Below, piece by piece: positions 8,616 through 16,872 of a DNA stretch of 64,000 bases. The notes beneath the pieces were generated by a model. That model saw nothing but the letters and a program-made list of their open reading frames with translations. It ran no database searches and was not told where the DNA came from. Location: contig NZ_JAVDXN010000003.1 of NCBI RefSeq assembly GCF_031457955.1, positions 62,001-126,000 of the forward strand. Reading direction: 5' to 3'. A program made the translations under genes and the position numbers. Source of the stretch: Mixta sp031457955 (GTDB lineage Bacteria > Pseudomonadota > Gammaproteobacteria > Enterobacterales > Enterobacteriaceae). Position 1 is the first letter of the stretch. Every line of letters begins with the position of its first letter.

Positions 8616-9158
8616 TTACAGGCTGGCCAGCTGTCGGATAGCATGCGCCACCGATTCAGGTGCCACCGGCATCACCGAACGATGGATCATCATGCCTTCA
8701 ATAAAAGCGTCGATGGCTACCGCCGCCGCCGGAGAAAAATGGCGCTCCAGCGCGCTACGGCTGCGTGTCATCCATTCCAGCATCACCGGTTTCAACGGCG
8801 GATGACGGCTGGCGAACGCGTACAGTTCGTAGCTCAGCAATAAGGTGCGCGACGACGACGTGGCATCGCCAAAAATAATCGCCACCACCGCGTCGATCGC
8901 TTGCTGCTGCGTTCGCGCCTGGTCGATAAGCGCGGAAAAGCGATCGGAAATATGCTGTGAAAGCTGGTTAAAGGCAGCGAAAAGCAGCGTCTCCAGGCTG
9001 CTGAAATAGTAACTTACTGCGCTAAGCGGCACCGCCGCCTCCGCCGCGACTTTTCGGTAGGTTGTGCCAGCAACACCATATTTTACAATCACTTCCAGGG
9101 CGGCTTCCGCGATGCGTTCACGCCGCTGCGGATCCTGACGCCAGCTTCTTTCTGTCAT
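8616..9158 (-). CDS. TetR/AcrR-family transcriptional regulator
   Basis: A 180-residue TetR-type repressor. The N-terminal helix-turn-helix spans about residues 10-55 (RIAEAALEVIVKYGVAGTTY, then KVAAEAAVPLSAVSYYF). The C-terminal ligand domain is not recognisable by name. ATG 9158 is chosen over the open frame to 9215 because AAGG precedes it and the preceding residues are not TetR-like. It heads a leftward unit with maa and the DUF1349 gene, so it probably controls them or itself. A candidate operator lies about 50 bases upstream. The inducer is unknown. Confidence 0.85.
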   Translation of the reverse strand: MTERSWRQDPQRRERIAEAALEVIVKYGVAGTTYRKVAAEAAVPLSAVSYYFSSLETLLFAAFNQLSQHISDRFSALIDQARTQQQAIDAVVAIIFGDATSSSRTLLLSYELYAFASRHPPLKPVMLEWMTRSRSALERHFSPAAAVAIDAFIEGMMIHRSVMPVAPESVAHAIRQLASL

Positions 9159-9207
9159 GGGTACGCCTTGATTATTTATTGCTAACAGCCTGGCACAGGC
9201 GATGAAA

Positions 9208-9224
9208 TTGTACAAACGTACTAA
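9208..9224. promoter_or_regulatory. Candidate TetR operator
   Basis: An imperfect inverted repeat TTGTAC-AAAC-GTACTAA lies upstream of the TetR start, where an autoregulatory operator would be expected. This rests on symmetry and position only. Confidence 0.35.
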
Positions 9225-9268
9225 TTCAGATTACGGATTTATCGCACGCTTTCTGCGGGGGAAAAGGC

Positions 9269-9296
9269 AAAAAAAACGCGCTCCGAAGAGCGCGTT
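9269..9296 (-). terminator. Rho-independent terminator of yadG-yadH
   Basis: Read leftward, AACGCGCTC-TTCG-GAGCGCGTT is followed by a run of T. It lies just past the yadH stop codon. Confidence 0.88.
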
Positions 9297-9309
9297 CTGC
9301 AAGACCATA

Positions 9310-10080
9310 TCAGGTACGTAAGCCGCGACCGCGCTGTATCAGCGTCCAGGCAAGCAGATAAAACACCACGATAAAGGCGATCAGCACCGAAAGCGTAAAC
9401 ACCAGCGGAACATCGTTGATGCCTAAAAAGCCGTAACGGAAGCCGCTGATCATATAGACCACCGGGTTCAGCTTCGATACCGCCTGCCAGAACGGCGGCA
9501 GCAGCGTCAGCGAATAAAACACCCCGCCCAGATAGGTTAACGGCGTCAGAACAAAGGTTGGGATCAGGCTGATATCGTCAAAGGTGCGGGCAAAAACCGC
9601 ATTCAGCAGGCCCGCCAGAGAAAACATAATCGCCGTCAGCAGCAGCGTCACCGCCACCATTAACCACGAATGCACGTGGAACGGCACAAAGAACAGCGAT
9701 ACGGCCGTGACCAGAATCCCGACACAGACGCCGCGCGCCACGCCACCGCCAACATAACCGGCGATCACGATATGGGTCGGTACCGGTGCCACCAGCAGCT
9801 CTTCAATATTGCGCTGAAACTTGGCGCTAAAGAAAGAGGATGCCACGTTAGCGTAAGCGTTGGTGATTACCGCCATCATAATCAGGCCCGGCACAATAAA
9901 CTGCATATAGCTAAAGCCATGCATTTCACCGATACGCGAGCCGATCAGGTTACCGAAAATAATAAAGTAGAGCGTCATGGTGATCACCGGCGGCACCAGC
10001 GTCTGGATCCAGATGCGGGCGAAACGGTTAATCTCTTTGGCCCAGATGCTTTTCAGCGCAACCCAATATAGATGCATCAT
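9310..10080 (-). CDS. yadH: ABC-2 type transporter, membrane subunit YadH
   Basis: YadH is the permease partner of YadG in an ABC-2 exporter whose substrate is not established. The 256-residue product matches E. coli YadH in length and shows about six hydrophobic segments, with the ABC-2 signature region around LTPLTYLGGVFYSLTLLPPFW. Its start overlaps the yadG stop by four bases, so subunits are made from one message. A strong terminator follows. Topology and the ABC-2 family are clear; the exported substrate is not known. Confidence 0.95.
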   Translation of the reverse strand: MMHLYWVALKSIWAKEINRFARIWIQTLVPPVITMTLYFIIFGNLIGSRIGEMHGFSYMQFIVPGLIMMAVITNAYANVASSFFSAKFQRNIEELLVAPVPTHIVIAGYVGGGVARGVCVGILVTAVSLFFVPFHVHSWLMVAVTLLLTAIMFSLAGLLNAVFARTFDDISLIPTFVLTPLTYLGGVFYSLTLLPPFWQAVSKLNPVVYMISGFRYGFLGINDVPLVFTLSVLIAFIVVFYLLAWTLIQRGRGLRT

Positions 10081-11003
10081 GCGTGACCTCCCGATTTTCC
10101 CTGCACCAGACCAACAAACAGCTCTTCCAGGCGATTCGCCTTGTTACGCATACTCAGCACCTGCACGCCCTGCGCGCTAAGCTGGCTGAAAACGCTGTTC
10201 AGCCCCTGCTCGCGCATCACCTCAACTTCCAGCGTCGAGGTATCCAGTAGCCGATACTGGAAACCTTCCAGCTTCGGTAAAGCGCTTTTCGCCGCCAGAT
10301 CGAGAATAAAGGTTTCTGATTTCAGCTTTGAAAGCAGCCCTTTCATCGAGGTGTTTTCCACCAGCTCGCCGCTCTGGATGATGCCGATATTGCGACACAG
10401 CATCTCCGCTTCTTCCAGATAGTGGGTAGTGAGGATGATAGTGGTGCCCTGCGCGTTCAACTCTTTGAGAAACACCCACATTGAGCGGCGCAGTTCGATA
10501 TCAACGCCTGCGGTTGGCTCATCCAGAATCAGCAGCTTGGGCTGATGCATCAGCGCGCGCGCGATCATCAGGCGACGCTTCATGCCGCCAGAGAGCATCC
10601 GCGCCCGCTCGTTGCGCTTACCCCACAGATCGAGCTGGGTAAGGTATTTCTCCGCCCGCTGCTGCGCTTCGCGCCGTTCTACGCCGTAATAACCCGCCTG
10701 GTTAACCACAATCTGTAACACGGTTTCAAACGGATTGAAGTTGAACTCCTGCGGCACCAGCCCCAGCTGGCGCTTGGCGTTGACCACATCTTTTTCCAGG
10801 TCATAACCGAAAACGCGCACCCGGCCGCCGCTTTTGTTAACCAGTGAACTGATAATGCCGATGGTGGTTGATTTACCGGCGCCGTTCGGCCCCAGCAACG
10901 CATAAAAATCGCCCGCCTCTACCGACAGATCGATCCCTTTCAGCGCCTGCACGCCGCCGGGATAGGTCTTGGTGAGCTTTTCAAGTTCCAGTGCATACGT
11001 CAT
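10077..11003 (-). CDS. yadG: ABC transporter ATP-binding protein YadG
   Basis: YadG is the ATPase of the YadGH exporter. The 308-residue product has Walker A GPNGAGKST (about residues 39-47), the signature LSGGMKRRL, and Walker B with the adjacent catalytic glutamate in LLILDEPTAGVD, followed by the switch histidine in TTHYLEEAE. The C-terminal ~90 residues are the regulatory extension found in DrrA/CcmA-like ATPases. It is divergent from can, with a 112-base region that must hold both promoters. A hydrophobic-drug, lipid or polysaccharide export role is possible, but nothing here decides it. Confidence 0.95.
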   Translation of the reverse strand: MTYALELEKLTKTYPGGVQALKGIDLSVEAGDFYALLGPNGAGKSTTIGIISSLVNKSGGRVRVFGYDLEKDVVNAKRQLGLVPQEFNFNPFETVLQIVVNQAGYYGVERREAQQRAEKYLTQLDLWGKRNERARMLSGGMKRRLMIARALMHQPKLLILDEPTAGVDIELRRSMWVFLKELNAQGTTIILTTHYLEEAEMLCRNIGIIQSGELVENTSMKGLLSKLKSETFILDLAAKSALPKLEGFQYRLLDTSTLEVEVMREQGLNSVFSQLSAQGVQVLSMRNKANRLEELFVGLVQGKSGGHA

Positions 11004-11115
11004 AGAAGAGTTACTTACCCTGTTTTGTTAACTAACATTTTTACCGTTTGAAATTGCCGGATGTTGTCCTATAGTACGGCAACGCATTTCTGCTTTTTAC
11101 AGACCGATAACCATC

Positions 11116-11778
11116 ATGAAAGATATTGATAAACTCATCAGCAACAATCGCGAATGGTCCAAATTACTGGTTGAAGAAGATCCTGGCTTCTTTGAGCGCC
11201 TTGCCCTGGCGCAAAAACCGCGCTTTTTGTGGATTGGCTGTTCCGACAGCCGCGTTCCAGCCGAGCGCTTAACCGGCCTTGAGCCTGGTGAACTGTTTGT
11301 TCACCGTAACGTAGCGAACCTGGTGATCCATACCGACCTCAACTGCCTCTCCGTGGTGCAATATGCGGTAGAGGTGCTGGAAGTGGAACATATCATCATT
11401 TGTGGACACTACGGATGCGGTGGCGTACAGGCGGCGGTAGAAAACCCGGAACTGGGCCTGATCAACAACTGGCTGCTGCATATCCGCGATTTGTGGTACA
11501 AGCATAGCTCGTTACTTGGCGAACTGCCGCCAGAGAAACGTTTTGATAAGCTTTGTGAAATCAACGTCATGGAGCAGGTCTATAACCTGGGCCATTCAAC
11601 TATTCTGCAGTCGGCATGGAAACGCGGGCAGAAAGTCACTATTCACGGCTGGGTTTACGGCATTCATGACGGCTGCCTGCGCGATCTGGAAGTGACCGCC
11701 ACCAACCGCGAATTGCTTGAACAGCGTTACCGTCACGGTATTGCTAACCTGCTGAATCACCCTGAAGGCCATCGCTAA
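11116..11778 (+). CDS. can: Beta-class carbonic anhydrase
   Basis: Can interconverts CO2 and bicarbonate and is needed for growth of E. coli in air because several carboxylases use bicarbonate. The 220-residue product has the zinc ligands C42 and D44 in WIGCSDSRVPA and H98 and C101 in CGHYGCGG, exactly as in E. coli Can. It is transcribed away from yadG and converges on hpt across a perfect 10-bp inverted repeat. The sequence match is strong throughout, with divergence only in the last few residues. Confidence 0.98.
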   Translation: MKDIDKLISNNREWSKLLVEEDPGFFERLALAQKPRFLWIGCSDSRVPAERLTGLEPGELFVHRNVANLVIHTDLNCLSVVQYAVEVLEVEHIIICGHYGCGGVQAAVENPELGLINNWLLHIRDLWYKHSSLLGELPPEKRFDKLCEINVMEQVYNLGHSTILQSAWKRGQKVTIHGWVYGIHDGCLRDLEVTATNRELLEQRYRHGIANLLNHPEGHR

Positions 11779-11823
11779 TCAGGGGCGGCATGATAGCCTT
11801 TCCCGCAACGGCTATCTTTAATC

Positions 11824-11850
11824 GATTGTGCTGTCTCTGGCAGCACAATC
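11824..11850. terminator. Hairpin between can and hpt
   Basis: A perfect inverted repeat GATTGTGCTG / CAGCACAATC with a 7-base loop lies between the convergent can and hpt stops. It lacks a clear T-run but is well placed to end both messages. Confidence 0.65.
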
Positions 11851-11857
11851 GCCTGCT

Positions 11858-12394
11858 TTACTCTTCCAGCATTACCACTTTGCCGATATAAGGCAGATGC
11901 CGATAGCGCTGCGCGTAGTCAATGCCGTAGCCGACCACGAATTCGTCAGGAATAGAGAAACCGATATATTCGACATTCACCGCCACTTCACGGCGTGAAG
12001 GCTTATCCAGCAGCGTACAGATAGCCAGCGACTTCGGTTCGCGCAGGCTGAGGATTTCCCGCACTTTGCTCAGTGTATTACCGGAATCGATAATATCTTC
12101 CACAATCAGCACATCTTTTCCGCGAATATCTTCATCAAGATCTTTCAGAATTTTCACATCACGGCTGCTGGACATGCCGCTGCCGTAGCTGGAGGCGGTC
12201 ATGAAATCAACTTCATGGGAAACATCGAGAGTACGGCACAGATCCGCCATAAACATAAAGGAGCCGCGCAGCAGGCCTACCAGCACCATGTCGCTGCCGC
12301 TGTCGCGGTAATGCTCGGTGATCTGCTGACCCAGTTCGGCGATACGATTGCGAATCTCCGCTTCGGAGATCATAACTTCAACGGTGTGTTTCAT
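11858..12394 (-). CDS. hpt: Hypoxanthine phosphoribosyltransferase
   Basis: Hpt salvages hypoxanthine to IMP with PRPP. The PRPP-binding loop is DVLIVEDIIDSGNTL, the flexible loop is TASSYGSGM, and the base-binding region is KPSRREVAVNVEYIGF with DEFVVGYGIDY. From ATG 12394 the protein has 178 residues and begins MKHTVEVMI as in E. coli. An in-frame ATG six codons upstream (12412) is possible, and neither has a strong ribosome-binding site. It converges on can and is divergent from the PLP enzyme at 12643 across 248 bases in which I see no other gene. Confidence 0.97.
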   Translation of the reverse strand: MKHTVEVMISEAEIRNRIAELGQQITEHYRDSGSDMVLVGLLRGSFMFMADLCRTLDVSHEVDFMTASSYGSGMSSSRDVKILKDLDEDIRGKDVLIVEDIIDSGNTLSKVREILSLREPKSLAICTLLDKPSRREVAVNVEYIGFSIPDEFVVGYGIDYAQRYRHLPYIGKVVMLEE

Positions 12395-12642
12395 AGCTTC
12401 AGGCTTCGTCATCTGTCGAAAGCAGCGAAGTCTATCATATTTTGTCGGGCAAATACCCCGGCGCGGTCAGGGTTTGCCGCGGGAAAAAACAGACATACAG
12501 ACTGCTAAACATCCCAAACGCATTATTTAATTATGCTTTTTGTTTTAAAGTTAGAACGTTAAGTCATTTATCCGCCGATAAGCGGCTGTGATAGCGTAAG
12601 CTCAATTTATGACGCCAGTCGGCCTCATCGCCAGGAGAGATT

Positions 12643-13926
12643 ATGTGCGCAGCCCAGACGAAGAAAACCCATATCGGTAACCGCCCGCTACAGCCAGAAA
12701 CCCAGATGCTGAACTACGGCTACGATCCCGCCTTGTCGGAAGGCGCGGTGAAGCCGCCGGTGTTTCTGACTTCCACGTTTGTTTTCAACAGCGCTGAAGA
12801 TGGCCGGGATTTTTTTGATTACGTCTCAGGCCGACGCCAGCCGCCTGCGGGCTTATCCGGCGGGCTGGTCTATTCGCGGTTTAATCATCCTAACAGCGAA
12901 ATTGTTGAAGATCGCCTGGCGGTATATGAACGGGCGGAAAGCAGCGTGTTGTTCTCGTCGGGAATGTCGGCGATTTCCACCACCCTGCTGGCTTTTGTGC
13001 GGCCTGGCGACGTTATCCTGCATTCGCAGCCGCTGTATGGCGGCACCGAAACCTTGCTCAGTAAAACCTTTCAGCAGCTTGGCGTAACGGCTATTGGCTT
13101 CAGCGACGGGCTGGATGAGGCGAGCGTTCAGCAAGCGGCCGATCGCGCAACGGCGAGCGGTCGCGTGGCGGTGATTTTAATTGAAACACCCGCAAACCCC
13201 ACCAACAGCCTGGTGGATATCGCCCTGATTCGCCGCGTGGCAGAGAAGATCGCGGCGAAGCAGGGATCGCGTCCGATTATCGCCTGTGACAATACGCTGC
13301 TCGGCCCGCTGTTTCAGCGCCCGCTGGAACACGGCGCGGATATTTCGCTTTATTCGCTGACAAAATATGTTGGCGGCCACTCCGATCTGATTGCTGGTGC
13401 GGCAATGGGCAGTAAGGCGCTGATGACTCAGGTGCGCGCGTTGCGCAGCGCGATTGGCACCCAGCTGGATCCCCACTCCAGCTGGATGCTGGGTCGCTCG
13501 CTGGAAACGCTGTCGTTGCGCATGGAGAAGGCCAACAGCAATGCCGCTGCGGTGGCCGATTTTTTACGCGCTCAGCAGAAAGTCGAGAAGCTGCACTATC
13601 TCTCATTTCTGGCGGCGGATTCTGCTGCCGGTAAGACGTTTCAGGCGCAGAGCAGCGGCGCAGGTTCGACCTTTTCGTTTGATATACGCGGTGGTCAGCA
13701 GGCCGCCTTCCGTTTCCTTAATGCGCTACAGCTGTTTAAGCTGGCGGTGAGCCTGGGCGGCACCGAATCGCTTGCCAGCCATCCCGGCAGCACCACCCAT
13801 TCCGGTGTACCTGCTGAGGTGCGGCAGCGTTTCGGCATCGGCGAGGCGACTATTCGCTTGTCGATTGGCATTGAGAACTGCGACGATTTAATTGAGGATC
13901 TGCGGCTGGCGCTGGAACAGGCGTAA
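12643..13926 (+). CDS. Cystathionine gamma-synthase/methionine gamma-lyase family PLP enzyme
   Basis: A 427-residue fold-type I PLP enzyme of the Cys/Met metabolism family. Seen are YSRFNHPNSEIVEDRLA, the phosphate-binding SSGMSAISTTLLA, HSQPLYGGTETL, ETPANPTNSLVDI, ACDNTLLGPLFQRPLEHGAD and the PLP lysine in YSLTKYVGGHSDL. It is close in layout to methionine gamma-lyase and to cystathionine gamma-synthases, but family members catalyse different eliminations and replacements, so the reaction is undecided. It is not part of the E. coli order here. It stands alone between hpt and the DUF2778 pair and is followed by a terminator, so it is probably monocistronic. Confidence 0.85.
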   Translation: MCAAQTKKTHIGNRPLQPETQMLNYGYDPALSEGAVKPPVFLTSTFVFNSAEDGRDFFDYVSGRRQPPAGLSGGLVYSRFNHPNSEIVEDRLAVYERAESSVLFSSGMSAISTTLLAFVRPGDVILHSQPLYGGTETLLSKTFQQLGVTAIGFSDGLDEASVQQAADRATASGRVAVILIETPANPTNSLVDIALIRRVAEKIAAKQGSRPIIACDNTLLGPLFQRPLEHGADISLYSLTKYVGGHSDLIAGAAMGSKALMTQVRALRSAIGTQLDPHSSWMLGRSLETLSLRMEKANSNAAAVADFLRAQQKVEKLHYLSFLAADSAAGKTFQAQSSGAGSTFSFDIRGGQQAAFRFLNALQLFKLAVSLGGTESLASHPGSTTHSGVPAEVRQRFGIGEATIRLSIGIENCDDLIEDLRLALEQA

Positions 13927-13950
13927 ACCTACGGCAATGACCAACAATCA

Positions 13951-13981
13951 GGGCGGCGTTCGCTATGAATCCGCCCTTTTT
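13951..13981 (+). terminator. Rho-independent terminator after the PLP enzyme
   Basis: GGGCGG (13951-13956) pairs with CCGCCC (13971-13976), followed by five T. It lies 25 bases after the stop codon. Confidence 0.8.
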
Positions 13982-14019
13982 ACCACTGAAGGCTACGTTC
14001 AACCGGTTAAAAATGCGTA

Positions 14020-14085
14020 ATGGGAGGCAAACTCAGTCTGGATGTAGAGCTACCGACGGGTAAGAGAATTGCATTTAACATCTAA
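14020..14085 (+). pseudogene. Possible gene-end fragment, 21 codons
   Basis: ATG 14020 opens a 21-codon frame ending at TAA 14083-14085 that reads MGGKLSLDVELPTGKRIAFN(I). The peptide looks like the C-terminal strand of a larger protein rather than random sequence, and it sits beside accessory genes. I do not recognise the parent family. It may equally be chance. Confidence 0.2.
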
Positions 14086-14197
14086 GGGTTAATTCACAGC
14101 CGCATTTATTGCGGCGCTTCCCCTGTGCAACATAGCCAATTTTTAATGTCGGTTTATTCACACAGACGCAGGGTGCAGTGATAAGTACCGTAACCTG

Positions 14198-14467
14198 TCA
14201 ACGTTTTAACTTTTTGAGCGCGGTTTTTATCAGCCAGTAAAAAACTAGCGCATAAACGCCAACAACAATAATCAGCGAAAGGAACGTAACCGGATCTGAA
14301 TCTGGTTCGTAGATATCAGCTTGATAGCGGCTGAACAGTTGATGGGAATGGTCAATGATCCAGGTCGTAAGCGAGTAAAGCGGCATGCCGTAGCAAGATA
14401 AAAGGAAAGCCACAAGAAAACAGATCGCCAGGCCCACGGCTTTTTTAACGTATTTTGCAGTTTGCAA
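14198..14467 (-). CDS. Small two-helix membrane protein, possible immunity partner
   Basis: An 89-residue protein with two strongly hydrophobic segments: AVGLAICFLVAFLLSCYGMP near the N-terminus and the VTFLSLIIVVGVYALVFYWL stretch near the C-terminus. Between them is a ~25-residue loop with charged residues. TTG 14467 is chosen because GGGGAG lies seven bases upstream; ATG 14500 is the longest alternative. The gene overlaps the 3' end of the DUF2778 gene by about 23 bases, so it depends on that message. In effector-immunity modules the second, overlapping gene often encodes the protective protein, and a membrane location would suit a periplasm-acting toxin. That role is inference. Confidence 0.6.
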   Translation of the reverse strand: MQTAKYVKKAVGLAICFLVAFLLSCYGMPLYSLTTWIIDHSHQLFSRYQADIYEPDSDPVTFLSLIIVVGVYALVFYWLIKTALKKLKR

Positions 14468-14975
14468 AGTTGTACTCCCCCTGCACGTCGACATAACCAT
14501 ACGCCATCAATCCGTTGCGTGAGCCAGGCACGCGAATTTTATGTGCCTTGATTAACACATTTCTTACGGTATAAAAATCGGGGCGCTGAACGAATGTTAT
14601 GCATCCCTGGCTTTCACCTGATCCGTCAGGTCGCAGGGGATGCAAGCGGAAACCGCCACGGGCGACGCCGTTTATAAAAATAGAATCAGTCATTGTCTGC
14701 GCATTGAATAGCGCGAACCATTCCGAATGATTTGACCCATTTCTTAAATCAATAATCACTCCTCTAACCCGATTCGCTATGCTTCCTTCGGGACGTGGCA
14801 CAATCCAATAACGGCCGACCGGAATAGCACTATTAGGCAGGAACGCACAGTTCGGATCGTTGGTATAGGGTTTTTGACCCGAAAAGACCGGAAACGTCCC
14901 TACTCCATAAACATGCAACTTTGCCTCGCCGCCGCCCTTTGTCAGATCGTTATACGTCATCCTCATGATTTGCAT
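14445..14975 (-). CDS. DUF2778 (Tlde1-like) family protein
   Basis: The 176-residue protein fits the DUF2778 family, which includes Tlde1, a type VI secretion effector of Salmonella with L,D-transpeptidase-like activity on peptidoglycan. Visible are LHVYGVGTFPVFSGQ at the N-terminus, the AIPVGRYWIV segment, and the candidate catalytic pair H112 and C125 in HPLRPDGSGESQGCITF, which resembles an L,D-transpeptidase H...S(H/Q)GC motif. There is no signal peptide, as expected of a cargo effector. AAGGAG precedes ATG 14975. No secretion-system gene is in the window, so delivery by a T6SS located elsewhere is inference. Confidence 0.72.
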   Translation of the reverse strand: MQIMRMTYNDLTKGGGEAKLHVYGVGTFPVFSGQKPYTNDPNCAFLPNSAIPVGRYWIVPRPEGSIANRVRGVIIDLRNGSNHSEWFALFNAQTMTDSIFINGVARGGFRLHPLRPDGSGESQGCITFVQRPDFYTVRNVLIKAHKIRVPGSRNGLMAYGYVDVQGEYNFANCKIR

Positions 14976-15122
14976 AACATACTCCTTTATGTTGTAAGCA
15001 GGCCAATGTACTACGCCTGCACATAAAAAAGCCGGGCTGTATGCTTAATACCTGTTTTCCAGCTGCGACATGTTAAAAGCGCAACGCTCAGCCGTTGCGC
15101 CCTTTGTAAGCCAGAACAGCCA

Positions 15123-16742
15123 TTATTCGACGGTAAAGCCAAGCATCATGCCGGTATCTTCATGTTCCAACAGATGACAGTGCGCCATATAAGCGTGCTG
15201 TGCGCTGGCCTGATGGTTAAAGCGCACCAGCACTTCGCTGCGCCAGCCTTCCACATGCACCGTATCTTTCCATCCCTGACGATGCGCGGCAGGCGGTTTG
15301 CCGTTTTCTGACAGAATACGAAACTGCGTGCCATGGATATGGAAAGGATGCAGCATCGCATCGCCTTCGCCGGAAATGGTCCATTTCTCCAGCTGGCCCC
15401 GCTTCACAGCAAACATTGGCTTATTCATATCAAAAGCAAGGCCGTTAATTTTGTTACCGTTGTGAAAATCATAGCTGGAAGCGCGCTGCTGTGGCATATC
15501 CGCCATATCATGATCGTGACCGGCGGGCATCTGCTGATGCGCCATCGCCTGATGGTGTCCCGCTGAAGCGGATTGCTGCGCCATACCATGCCCTTTCATC
15601 TCATGCCCGGCCATCGCCTGCTTGCCGTAGCGCTGTTGCAGCGCCTGCATACCCAGCATGTCCAGTTGAGGATCCATCATCAGCTGCAGCCAGCGCCCCG
15701 GCAGATTATCACTGGCGGGCAGTGGCGGCAGCGTCGCGAGCGTATCCGGCAGCGAGCCGCTGGCCATCACCCGCAGCGGCAAAATATGCAGCAGCGGCAA
15801 CGGCGCATCAAACGGCGCCAGCATCATCCCCATCTGCTTAACCGGCAGCGTTTCCAGATCGAAGGCTTTGCCGTCGCTGGCATCCACCAGCACTTCAAAA
15901 CGTTCGCCCGGCAGCAGCATCAGCGACTCGACCTGTACCGGCTCCGCCAACAGGCCACCATCGCTGGCGATAACGTACAGCGCGCGTTTATCGCTGGTCG
16001 CCAGATGCAGCGTACGGGCGTTGCAGCCGTTTAGCAGCCGCAAACGTAGCCAACCGCGCGGCACCGCCTGCTGCGGATAAGGCACGCCGTTGGTTAACAT
16101 CAGATTGCCAAACCAGCCGACGGCGGCGCGCATCACATCCAGTTGATAATCGATGCCGGTGCCCGCTGCCGTAAGCTGTTTGTCCTGAAGAATAAGCGGA
16201 ATATCATCCACGCCCCACTGCTTTGGCAGCAGCAGCTTTTCCGACTCGTCATCGCGTAACACTACCAGCCCGGCCAGCCCCTGCGCCACCTGATAACCGG
16301 TTTTGCCATGCTGATGCGGATGGAACCAGCAGGTTGCCGCAGGCTGGTCAGGGGTAATAGATACAGTACGCTGGCCGCCGGGCGCGATGATCGCCTGTGG
16401 CCCGCCGTCTACGTCGCCCGGTACTTCCAGCCCGTGCCAGTGAACCGTTGTCGCCTGCGGCAGGCGATTTTCCAGCTGCACCTTGAGCGTTTTACCGCGC
16501 GTCATCTCAATCGCGGGCCCCAGCAGCGCCCCGTTATAGCCCCAGGTATTAACCGCCTTGCCATGCCAGTGACTGGTGCCGGTTTGGGCGTTCAGACGCA
16601 CCGCGCCATGAATATCGGGCTTTAACAGATCGGGGATCGGCAGCGCCGGGCGGTCAGCGGCCAGCGCGCGGCTTTGCCAGAAGGGGAAAAACCCTGCGGC
16701 GCTCAGCGCGGCGGTAAATTTAAGAAAGTCGCGGCGTTGCAT
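15123..16742 (-). CDS. cueO: Multicopper oxidase CueO
   Basis: CueO oxidises Cu(I) in the periplasm and protects against copper. The 539-residue product begins with a Tat signal (MQRRDFLKFTAALSAAGF, twin arginine at 3-4, cleavage near SRALA). Copper ligands are in HWHGLEVPG, WFHPHQHGKTG, HPFHIHGTQFRI and HCHLLEHEDTGMM, which includes the type 1 site. The Met/His-rich insert (about residues 365-425) that binds extra Cu(I) is present (GHEMKGHGM, GHHQAMAHQQM). A CueR-type promoter lies just upstream. It is flanked on both sides by accessory genes. Confidence 0.97.
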   Translation of the reverse strand: MQRRDFLKFTAALSAAGFFPFWQSRALAADRPALPIPDLLKPDIHGAVRLNAQTGTSHWHGKAVNTWGYNGALLGPAIEMTRGKTLKVQLENRLPQATTVHWHGLEVPGDVDGGPQAIIAPGGQRTVSITPDQPAATCWFHPHQHGKTGYQVAQGLAGLVVLRDDESEKLLLPKQWGVDDIPLILQDKQLTAAGTGIDYQLDVMRAAVGWFGNLMLTNGVPYPQQAVPRGWLRLRLLNGCNARTLHLATSDKRALYVIASDGGLLAEPVQVESLMLLPGERFEVLVDASDGKAFDLETLPVKQMGMMLAPFDAPLPLLHILPLRVMASGSLPDTLATLPPLPASDNLPGRWLQLMMDPQLDMLGMQALQQRYGKQAMAGHEMKGHGMAQQSASAGHHQAMAHQQMPAGHDHDMADMPQQRASSYDFHNGNKINGLAFDMNKPMFAVKRGQLEKWTISGEGDAMLHPFHIHGTQFRILSENGKPPAAHRQGWKDTVHVEGWRSEVLVRFNHQASAQHAYMAHCHLLEHEDTGMMLGFTVE

Positions 16743-16772
16743 GATGGCGTCCTTTATCGCAATAAGGTTGCT

Positions 16773-16803
16773 ATCCTAAACCTTGCCCCAACGGCAAAGT
16801 CAA
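16773..16803 (-). promoter_or_regulatory. CueR-type promoter of cueO
   Basis: Read leftward, a -35 TTGACT and a -10 TAGGAT are separated by 19 bases, the unusually long spacer of MerR-family promoters. Within the spacer lies the inverted repeat CTTTGCC-GTTGG-GGCAAGG (plus-strand arms 16781-16787 and 16793-16799). CueR control of copper genes has this layout in E. coli. cueR itself is not in the window. Confidence 0.75.
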
Positions 16804-16872
16804 GTTAAGGATGAGGATAGAACCATGTGAAGCGCAGGCTGCTAACGCAGTTTGACTAAACTTGAAACCTAA

